From Mycobacterium sp. (GTDB lineage Bacteria; Actinomycetota; Actinomycetes; Mycobacteriales; Mycobacteriaceae), in contig JAQTVU010000168.1 of NCBI GenBank assembly GCA_028706695.1, positions 1 to 5,988 of the forward strand: a stretch of DNA of 5,988 nt, in the 5' to 3' direction. The position numbers were made by a program, and so were the translations under genes. The notes below the pieces were generated by a model that saw nothing but the letters and a program-made list of their open reading frames with translations, was not told where the DNA came from and did no database searches. Positions 1-5,564 of this stretch are shown here, piece by piece. The first letter of the stretch is position 1; each line of letters opens with the position of its first letter.

Positions 1-178
1 GCACGGCCCGGCGGTGCTCGCCGCGGGGATCGAGCGAATGGTGTGCCTGCGTGCGAACCTGACAACCGGTCGCTTCGCTGAGGTCGCCGCGGCTTACCGC
101 GTCGAGGAGTCCGCGGTGCGGGCCGCCGACGCCGACCTGCAGAAGTGCCTAGGCCTCGGTCCGGAGAGGTGGTGGTAG
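1..178 (+). CDS. 3' end of an unidentified plus-strand gene (partial)
   Basis: Frame 2 is open from the window edge (base 2) to a TAG at 176-178, giving the last 58 residues of a protein whose start lies outside. It begins HGPAVLAAGIERM and ends LGLGPERWW. The middle, roughly GRFAEVAAAYRVEESAVRAA, looks like a small helix-turn-helix stretch. It is loosely reminiscent of the C-terminal part of DUF433 or antitoxin-like proteins, which have a Gly-x-x-x-Glu-(L/V)-Ala-x-x-Tyr pattern followed by a helix with Val-Arg-Ala-Ala. That similarity is weak and I do not assign a function. Codon use is GC-rich at third positions, as expected for a real gene of this genome. It is convergent with the minus-strand genes, and a strong hairpin follows 25 bases after its stop. 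Confidence 0.55.
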   Translation, partial: HGPAVLAAGIERMVCLRANLTTGRFAEVAAAYRVEESAVRAADADLQKCLGLGPERWW

Positions 179-202
179 CCCTCGTCGCGCCAGTGTCCGA
201 AA

Positions 203-231
203 CGTCCATCACCGGTCTTCCGGTGGTGACG
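203..231. terminator. Hairpin between convergent genes, probable bidirectional terminator
   Basis: Bases 207-215 pair with 220-228 around the four-base loop TCTT. This is nine pairs with one G-U on the plus strand; the core CACCGG/CCGGTG is perfect. Alternatively, outer arms CGTC (203-206) and GACG (228-231) close the structure over a small internal loop. The element sits between the stop of the plus-strand gene (178) and the stop of the mapA remnant (253) that faces it. There is no U-run on either side, which is common for mycobacterial terminators. The position and stem support a terminator role; transcription data are not available here. Confidence 0.5.
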
Positions 232-252
232 CGAGTGCCGCCCCGGTTCGGT

Positions 253-430
253 TCAAAACCGCCGCTCACCCAGCGTCAGGATGCGCGGCCCACCGTCGGT
301 GGCGGCCACCGTGTGCTCCCAGTGCGCCGCGCGGGAGCCGTCGGAGGTGACCACCCGCCATCGCCGCGATCCCAGCCTCCAGCGATTCCCGGGTCGCCGC
401 AGAGAGCGCCTGGTCGGCGGGCCGCGACAC
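253..430 (-). pseudogene. mapA: Remnant of methionine aminopeptidase mapA with an internal deletion
   Basis: Two pieces of a type I methionine aminopeptidase lie next to each other in different frames. From about 430 to 359 one frame reads PADQALSAATRESLEAGIAAM, matching the middle of mycobacterial MapA as I remember it. From about 360 to the TGA at 253-255 a second frame reads WRVVTSDGSRAAHWEHTV and continues to GPRILTLGERRF, the typical MapA C-terminus with the conserved Trp-Glu-His-Thr. About 80-90 residues that should separate them are missing, including the His of the GHGIG motif and the Glu of the IEP motif, both metal ligands. The N-terminal half is also absent: homology starts within about 50 bases of the oxidoreductase stop at 479. 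The piece cannot encode an active enzyme. Because mapA is normally needed, an intact copy should exist elsewhere. The exact left limit of the homology is uncertain. Confidence 0.8.
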
Positions 431-478
431 CGTGCCCCACTCCCCCCGTGCCGCGAGCGTTTCGGTTCGGTCCCCGCG

Positions 479-1495
479 TCACTGCGCCAGCATGTGCACG
501 ACGCGCTCGAACACCCCGGGTAGCAGCGCGGACGCCGGCACGATCGCGCGTCGCGATGTCGGCGCCGCACCGGCCAGCACCAGCGCGCGGGTGAGGAGAC
601 GGTATTTCCGGGTGATCCGGCGCCACGAGCGCTCGTAGGACCGCGGTGCGTCGTCGACGATGGCGGCCACCGCGGCTGCGGCTTGCTTGACGGCCAGACT
701 GATGCCTTCGCCGGTCAGGGCGTCTTCGTATCCGGCGGCGTCCCCGACCAGCAATACGCGACCCGCAACGCGACGGGAGACGACCTGGCGCAACGGGCCG
801 CAGCCGCGGGCTGGCCCGCGGCGGGAACCGTTCAGCCGGTCGGCCAGCCGGGGGAACCAGCCCAGGTCGGGCCGGTGAGAAGACAGGATCGCGACGCCGA
901 CCAGGTCCGGCTCGACCGGGGTCACATACGCTTCGCCGTACGGTGACCAGTGCACCTCGACGAAGTGCGACCACGCCGGCACCTGATAATGGCGGCGCAC
1001 GCCGTAGCGCCGCGGGGTGCCGCTGACCGCGGCGATCCCGACCGCGCGACGAACCACCGAATGCAGCCCGTCGGCCGCCACCACCCATCTTGCTCGGATC
1101 CCCGCGGCGCTCACCCCGGCCAAGTCTTGGTCGACGGTGGTGACTCGCGTCGAGATCCATTCGGTGTCCAGCTCCTTCACCCGTGACGCCAGCGCGGCAT
1201 GCAGCGCGGTGCGGCGCACGCCGCGGCCGGCGCAGCCGCGGAAATCCGCTTCGGCGCGGTGGCGTTCGTCGACGTAGGCGATACCGCGAATCGGCATCCC
1301 GAACGGGTCCACGCCAAGTTTGGCGAGTTCGGCCAGGCCGCCGGGCATCAGGCCCTCACCGCAGGCTTTGTCGATCGGGTGCGCCCGCGGCTCGGCCACG
1401 ATCACCGACAGTCCTTGCCGGCGGGCGCATAACGCGGTCGCCAGGCCGCCCGGTCCGCCGCCGACGACCAGCAGGTCGGTGTCGTAGAGCGTCAT
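479..1495 (-). CDS. FAD-dependent oxidoreductase, SrsC / Rv1138c-like, geranylgeranyl-reductase-type fold
   Basis: A 338-residue flavoprotein of the p-hydroxybenzoate hydroxylase / geranylgeranyl reductase superfamily. The N-terminal Rossmann motif GGGPGG is at residues 12-17, preceded by the hydrophobic strand DLLVV. DKACGEGLMP (42-51) is the segment typical of this family's flavin site. ADGLHSVVRR (141-150) is the Asp-Gly motif near the nicotinamide side. GDAAGYEDALTGEG (251-264) is the second FAD-binding motif, whose Asp contacts the ribityl chain. The length is a little short of 350-400-residue relatives but no domain is missing. The ATG at 1495 is chosen because it overlaps the methyltransferase stop as ATGA, which implies translational coupling. 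In Streptomyces srsABC the equivalent enzyme hydroxylates the methylated alkylresorcinol, leading to a quinone. Here the substrate is inferred from position only, and a reductase acting on a prenyl or polyketide chain is the alternative. It is probably the last gene of the operon. Confidence 0.9.
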   Translation of the reverse strand: MTLYDTDLLVVGGGPGGLATALCARRQGLSVIVAEPRAHPIDKACGEGLMPGGLAELAKLGVDPFGMPIRGIAYVDERHRAEADFRGCAGRGVRRTALHAALASRVKELDTEWISTRVTTVDQDLAGVSAAGIRARWVVAADGLHSVVRRAVGIAAVSGTPRRYGVRRHYQVPAWSHFVEVHWSPYGEAYVTPVEPDLVGVAILSSHRPDLGWFPRLADRLNGSRRGPARGCGPLRQVVSRRVAGRVLLVGDAAGYEDALTGEGISLAVKQAAAAVAAIVDDAPRSYERSWRRITRKYRLLTRALVLAGAAPTSRRAIVPASALLPGVFERVVHMLAQ

Positions 1496-1992
1496 GTGTA
1501 GCCCAGCGCCGCGTTCTCCACCCGGATCCGCACCGTGAGCACCACCGCGTTGGCGACGGTGAAGCCGAGCGCCGTCAGCCATGCCGTGTGCACCAGCGGC
1601 AACGCCAGGCCCTCGGCGACCACGGCCACATAGTTCGGGTGGTGCAGATACCGGTAGGGTCCGCGGCGCACCAGCGGCGCGTGCGGCTGCACGATCACCC
1701 GGGTGTTCCACCGCCGGCCCAGCGTTATCACGCACCACCACCGCAGCGCCTGGCTGAGCGCGGCAACGGTCAGCATCGGCCAGCCCAGCAGCGGGACAAA
1801 CGGCCGGTGGCAGAGGCCGGTTTCGAGGACACAGCCAGCCAGCAGCGCGGTGTGGAGGGCGACCATCACCGGATAGTGATTCTGCCCAACCTCCTTGCCG
1901 CCGTGGGCAAACGCCCAACGTGCGTTCCGCCGGGCCACGATCAGCTCGACCAGCCGTTCGATGCCGACCGCCAGGATCAACAGATCGTACAC
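1492..1992 (-). CDS. Isoprenylcysteine carboxyl methyltransferase family protein (SrsB/BpsB-like O-methyltransferase)
   Basis: A 166-residue integral membrane protein with hydrophobic segments near residues 3-19, 40-58, 68-90 and 120-153. The C-terminal half carries the family signature: LGRRWNTRV (91-99), GPYRYLHHPNYVAV (111-124; most relatives have Arg-His-Pro where this has His-His-Pro), Glu127, and a terminal RIRVENAAL (155-163). These form the S-adenosylmethionine and substrate site in ICMT-type enzymes. Stand-alone members of about 170 residues beside type III PKS genes (BpsB in Bacillus, SrsB in Streptomyces) O-methylate alkylpyrones or alkylresorcinols rather than prenylated cysteine, and that is the likely role. 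The GTG at 1992 is chosen because it lies 4 nt after the PKS stop and gives the expected MYxLLILAVGIER-type start; AGGG lies just upstream. The stop overlaps the oxidoreductase start by 4 bases. It resembles M. tuberculosis Rv1139c as I recall it. Confidence 0.88.
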   Translation of the reverse strand: MYDLLILAVGIERLVELIVARRNARWAFAHGGKEVGQNHYPVMVALHTALLAGCVLETGLCHRPFVPLLGWPMLTVAALSQALRWWCVITLGRRWNTRVIVQPHAPLVRRGPYRYLHHPNYVAVVAEGLALPLVHTAWLTALGFTVANAVVLTVRIRVENAALGYT

Positions 1993-1996
1993 GGCC

Positions 1997-3100
1997 CTAC
2001 CATCCGAGCAGCACGAGTTCCGCGGAGAAGCCCGGACCCATGGCGATCATCAGCCCGACCGAACCCGCCGGCGGAGGATCGGCCATTGTGGTGTGCAGGA
2101 TGTCCAGTACCGATACCGACGATAGGTTTCCTTTGTCGCGCAACGAGTCCCAAGTTCGGGCGAGGGCATCGGGGGGCAGCTCGAGGGCGTTCTCGACCGC
2201 GTCGATCACCCGTGGGCCGGCGGCGTGGACAATCCACGTCGAAACGTCGGCGGCGCTCAGGCCGTACTCGGCGAGAAACTTGCGGACGTCGTCGCCGAGG
2301 TATTTCTCGATGACGGTGGCGATCTCGCCCGACAGGACGATCCGGAATCCGTCGCTGCCGATGTCCCAGCCCAGCACACCTTCGGTGTCGGGGTAGAGCC
2401 GGCTGCGGGTCGCCAGTACCGCCGGGCTAGCCGGTCCGCGGTCGGCCCCGGTCGCGATGACGGCGGCGGCGCCGTCGCCGAACAGGCTGGACGCCACGAG
2501 ATTGGCGATCGAGCGGTCCTCGCGCTGGACGGTCAGCGAGCACAACTCGATGGCCAGAAGCGCCGCGACCTGATCGGGAAAGGCGCGGAGGTAATCGTGC
2601 ACCCGTGCCACCCCGGCGGCCCCGGCGACGCAGCCGAGCCCGAACAGCGGGACACGTTTGACATCGGGTCGCAAACCGACCCTGGCCGCAAGCCGACCCT
2701 CCAGCGACGGAACGGTGAGCCCGGTCACCGTCGTCGAAAAGATGACATCGACCTCCGACGGATCGACCTTCGCCGCATCCAGCGCCGACACCAGCGCGCG
2801 CTCCCCCAGCTCTAGGGCGACGTTGAGATAGGCGTCGTTCGCCTCGGTGAAGCCGCTCAGCCGGCGATAGCGGGAGAGCGGCAACGCGACGTAGCGAGCC
2901 TGGACCCCGCTGACGGCGCTGAAGCGCACAAACTCTGGGCCGGCGAATTCCGCCAAGGCCGTGATCAGTTCATCTTGGCTGTACCGGTATGGGGGAAATG
3001 CCACGGTCACCGCGGCAAGCGAGGGCGAGCCGGCTGGGCGGTCGCTCGGCGTCGAAGTGTCGAGCCGCGTCGCCCAGCGAGGCCTCGTCTTGGTGTTCAT
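1997..3100 (-). CDS. Type III polyketide synthase (chalcone-synthase family)
   Basis: A 367-residue thiolase-fold enzyme with the full catalytic triad. Cys157 lies in PLFGLGCVAGAAG, His292 in WIVHAAGPRV, and Asn325 in RDKGNLSSVSV. SSLFGDGAAAVI (204-215) and the C-terminal AMGPGFSAELVLLGW (353-367) correspond to conserved chalcone-synthase segments. The length fits bacterial members (350-390). Such enzymes condense a fatty acyl-CoA starter with malonyl or methylmalonyl units to alkylpyrones or alkylresorcinols; which product forms here cannot be read from the sequence. The ATG at 3100 gives a family-sized protein, lies 31 bases after the transporter stop, and has no good in-frame alternative apart from TTG 3187 inside the transporter. 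No clear Shine-Dalgarno sequence precedes it (CCGTTACCTCGGC), so translation may depend on coupling or a leaderless transcript. The methyltransferase follows after 4 nt, so the two are co-transcribed. The gene looks fully intact. I assign no symbol because mycobacteria carry several paralogues (pks10, pks11, pks18). Confidence 0.93.
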   Translation of the reverse strand: MNTKTRPRWATRLDTSTPSDRPAGSPSLAAVTVAFPPYRYSQDELITALAEFAGPEFVRFSAVSGVQARYVALPLSRYRRLSGFTEANDAYLNVALELGERALVSALDAAKVDPSEVDVIFSTTVTGLTVPSLEGRLAARVGLRPDVKRVPLFGLGCVAGAAGVARVHDYLRAFPDQVAALLAIELCSLTVQREDRSIANLVASSLFGDGAAAVIATGADRGPASPAVLATRSRLYPDTEGVLGWDIGSDGFRIVLSGEIATVIEKYLGDDVRKFLAEYGLSAADVSTWIVHAAGPRVIDAVENALELPPDALARTWDSLRDKGNLSSVSVLDILHTTMADPPPAGSVGLMIAMGPGFSAELVLLGW

Positions 3101-3131
3101 GCCGAGGTAACGGTGGGCGGCCCCGCGCGGT

Positions 3132-5352
3132 TCATTCTGGACCCGAGACCGCCTCCCGCGGTGTGGACTCGCTGATCCCGCACTCAAGATGAAGGCGCGC
3201 CAGTGGTTTGGGCGCCCACCAGTTGACGCGGCCCAACACATGCATGAACGCCGGAACCAACACCATCCGCACCAGCGTCGCGTCCACCACGACGGCCAGT
3301 GCAAGACCCGGCGCGAGCATCCGCATGAACGACACCTGCGCGGCGATCAGCGCGGCGAACGAGATCGACATCACCAGCGCCGCCGCGGTGATTACCCGCC
3401 CGGTGCGGGCCACCCCCAGCGCCACGCTCTCGTCGTTGCCGGCCCGGGTCCGCGGCGATGCCACCCAGAACTCCCGGATCCGGGACACCAGGAACACCTC
3501 GTAGTCCGTCGATAACCCGAAGGCGACACAGAACAACAGCACCGGGACGTTGGCCACCAGCGTTCCGCTCGGCGTGGTGCCCAGTGCGCCGAGGTACCCG
3601 TCCTGGAAGATCCAGACCAGCGCACCAAACGTAGCCGTCAGCGATAACACGTTGAGCACCAGTGCTTTTGCCGGCAACACCACGCTGCCGGTAAGCACAA
3701 ACAACAGCGCGAAGGTGGCGAGGCCAATCAGCCCCAGCACCGGCGGCAGCCGGGTGATAATGCCGTTGACGCTGTCCCGGTTGATCTGCGCCAGCCCGGC
3801 CAGCTCGACGGAGCGGCCATCCGGCCCGGCAACGTCGTGCAGGCGGTCGAGCTGCGCCTCGGAGCGCGAGGAGAACAACGGCGCGGTGCTGGAGACGGTG
3901 AGGAGGACGCTCCCGCCGGCCACCCCGGTGGCCGCGGCCGGGGGGCCAACCTAACTACCGCCGGCTAAGGTCCCGGATGGGGCGGTGACCGCCACGACGT
4001 CGGGAATCCGCGACAGGCCGGCGGCGTAGCGCGCGAGGTCACCGGGCGACAGTCCATCGGCATCGGGTAGGACGACCGTCACCGCGATGGCCGAATCGTC
4101 GGCGAATTCGTTGCGCAGCTGGTCGCCGACCTGATGCGCGGACGCGGAGCGCGGCAGCACGCGGTCGTCGGGCAACCCCCATGTGACGCCGAGGAACGGC
4201 ACTCCGAGCAGGACGAGCGCCGTGACGACACCCAGGCCGATCGGCACCGCGCGGCGCATCACCCACTTCGTCGACCGGTACCAGAAGAGCTGCGTCACGG
4301 GCCGAGCGGCAGGCGGTGGCCGACGCAGCAGCCGCCGCGCGTCCAGCACATCCAGCCGTGGTCCCGGCAGCACGATTGCCGCTGGCGTCACCACGATGGC
4401 CGCGGCGGCGACGCAACGCCACGGTGGCGACGCCGGCGTAGGCGAACGACTTGAGGAAGTACATCGGGAACAGCACCGTCGCCGCCATCGACAGCGCGAC
4501 GGTGGTCGCCGAGAACAGCACGGTGCGCCCGGCGGTGGTCATGGTCGCGTCAGTGCCTCATCGCGGGCCGCGCCGCCGGCGAGTTCATCGCGGTAGCGGC
4601 TGAGGATCGGCAGCGTGTAGTCGATCGCCAGGGCCAGGCCCAGTGCGGTGCTCAGGTTGAGCGCGAAGATCGACACATCGGCGCGAAACGTGATCAACCG
4701 CAGGACCGCCACCGACCCGACGATCGCCAGCCCGCCCACGGCCATCGGCAACGCCGCGGCCAGCAGCCCGCCGAACACCCACACCAGCACCAGAAAGCTC
4801 AATGGGATCGCGATCGCTTCCATCGTCAGCAGATCGGTCTGGTTTTGCTGATTGATCTGCGCGCACACCATCGCGCCCCCACCGGCGCGAATGCTCACCC
4901 CGTCCTTACCGCGGGCCACCTCGTCGGACAAGGTCTGGGCGTACTTCTGCGCATTGTTCTCACCGCCCTTGAGGTTGGCTACGATCAGCCCCGACTTGCC
5001 GTCCCTGCTGATCATGGCGGCCGGGCGGTCCCACGCCGACGTCACGTTGTACACCAGCGGCGACTGGTGCAGGCGGCGGACGACGTCGGTTGCTGCTGCG
5101 CGGGCCTGGGCGCCGGTGGCGCCGTCGGGGGCGGTCACCATGATCGGCAGCTGCTGGTCGCGTCGGCCGAACTTTTCGGTCAGCAGCGCGATCGCCTTGG
5201 CCGATTCGGAGGGTGGGATCCTGAAACCCGCCCGCGGCCAGGCTCCCCGCGACCGGGACGCCGAAGATGGCGGCCCCGATCAGAACCAGGACGGCGATGG
5301 CAATGACGCGCCGCGGCGCCGCGATGGCCAACAGCGCGATCCGGTGCAGCAT
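3132..5352 (-). pseudogene. mmpL: MmpL/RND-family lipid transporter, degraded (3 frameshifts + 1 in-frame stop)
   Basis: Conceptually repaired, this is a protein of about 740 residues, the size of the shorter MmpL13/ActII-3-like transporters. It starts MLHRIALLAIAAPRRV at the ATG at 5352 (AGGA lies 13 nt upstream) and ends GISESTPREAVSGPE. The family features are all there: a first membrane helix, then GGFQDP, a periplasmic loop, and LALAIDYTL with the helix-4 Asp-Tyr pair (Asp codon 4622-4620). FGLSTDYEVFLVSRIREF carries the second Asp-Tyr pair (Asp codon 3506-3504), followed by VLGRVNWWAPKPL near the end. Lesions: +1 at about 5209-5218 between GGFQDPT and SESAKA; -1 at about 4545-4550 between DEALTR and MTTAGR; +1 at about 4413-4417 inside the helix following YAGVATVA; and TAG at 3951-3953, which is in frame with both flanks. 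No single reading frame gives a working transporter. It lies 31 bp before the PKS and about 210 bp after rslA. I recall that mmpL13 of M. tuberculosis is also split (mmpL13a/b). Confidence 0.87.
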
Positions 5353-5393
5353 GTCGTTCGTGTAGTCCTTTCCACCCCGCCGGCGACACATGG

Positions 5394-5423
5394 ACACCAC
5401 CAATCCCGCGGCCCAATCGTTCA
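5394..5423 (-). promoter_or_regulatory. Possible SigL-type promoter upstream of the transporter operon
   Basis: On the minus strand TGAACG (5423-5418) matches five of six bases of the M. tuberculosis SigL -35 consensus TGAACC as I recall it. After an 18-base spacer, TGGTGT (5399-5394) agrees with the recalled -10 consensus CGTGTR only partially. The element is about 40 bases upstream of the ATG at 5352. It overlaps no gene, and RslA, the SigL antagonist, is encoded immediately upstream. The -10 match is poor, so this is a candidate only. Confidence 0.25.
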
Positions 5424-5533
5424 CCGCTGTTCCGATGGAGCTACCCGGCTCTAGCCTCCACCATGCTCAGCGGCGAAGCCGTGGGCACGACCCGCATGAC
5501 CAGGAATCCGGGCTGTCCGAGTAAGTCTCGATT

Positions 5534-5562
5534 CCCGGCGACCTTCAGTTCATCGCGCCGGG
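5534..5562 (-). terminator. Hairpin just downstream of the rslA stop
   Basis: On the minus strand CCCGGCG (5562-5556) pairs perfectly with CGCCGGG (5540-5534) around a 15-base loop, starting 2 bases after the rslA stop. There is no U-run. It could be a weak or factor-assisted terminator separating sigL-rslA from the lipid operon, or an attenuator or mRNA-processing site. The long loop and GC-rich background keep confidence low. Confidence 0.3.
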
Positions 5563-5564
5563 TG

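Larger units (their letters stand above)
5353..5564 (-). other. Intergenic region between rslA and the transporter
   Basis: These 212 bases hold no convincing gene. An open minus-strand frame runs past the rslA stop to 5441, but its codon use (AAT, TTA, CGA, AGA) is unlike that of the neighbours. The region carries a hairpin right after the rslA stop and a possible promoter nearer the transporter. A gap this long breaks the otherwise tight minus-strand gene chain, so a separate transcription start for the transporter-PKS-methyltransferase-oxidoreductase unit is plausible. Confidence 0.6.

Noticed and set aside
244..265. GGTTCAAAACC, similar to a tRNA T-arm
   Set aside because: The flanks do not form a five-pair T-stem, and no acceptor, anticodon or D-arm can be folded around it. 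It includes the mapA stop region.
145..638. Several plus-strand frames over the mapA remnant and oxidoreductase end
   Set aside because: The translations are rich in Arg, Pro and Ala without recognisable domains, and they conflict with better-supported minus-strand features.
276..1160. Open minus-strand frame of 294 codons over the oxidoreductase
   Set aside because: It is the same strand but the wrong frame. Its Arg/Gly-rich translation has no motifs, while the overlapping frame carries both FAD motifs.
1183..2313. Long open plus-strand frame of 376 codons
   Set aside because: It lies antisense to the clearly recognisable oxidoreductase, methyltransferase and PKS. Its translation is Arg/Pro-rich with no family resemblance, as expected for an antisense frame in high-GC DNA.
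3101..3304. Upstream extension of the PKS to 3304
   Set aside because: The extra residues are Trp/Arg/Cys-rich and are the shadow of the transporter C-terminus. The ATG at 3100 gives the family-typical length.
4039..5424. Transporter segments treated as separate small membrane-protein genes
   Set aside because: Each segment continues the same MmpL sequence at the point where the previous one stops. No segment contains a complete transporter, and the out-of-frame tails turn Arg-rich.
5441..5564. Continuation of a minus-strand frame past rslA (DELKVAGNRDLLGQPGFLV...)
   Set aside because: It looks protein-like but has atypical codons, no start with a ribosome site, and an upstream part that is an out-of-frame shadow of rslA. 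I could not tie it to any family.
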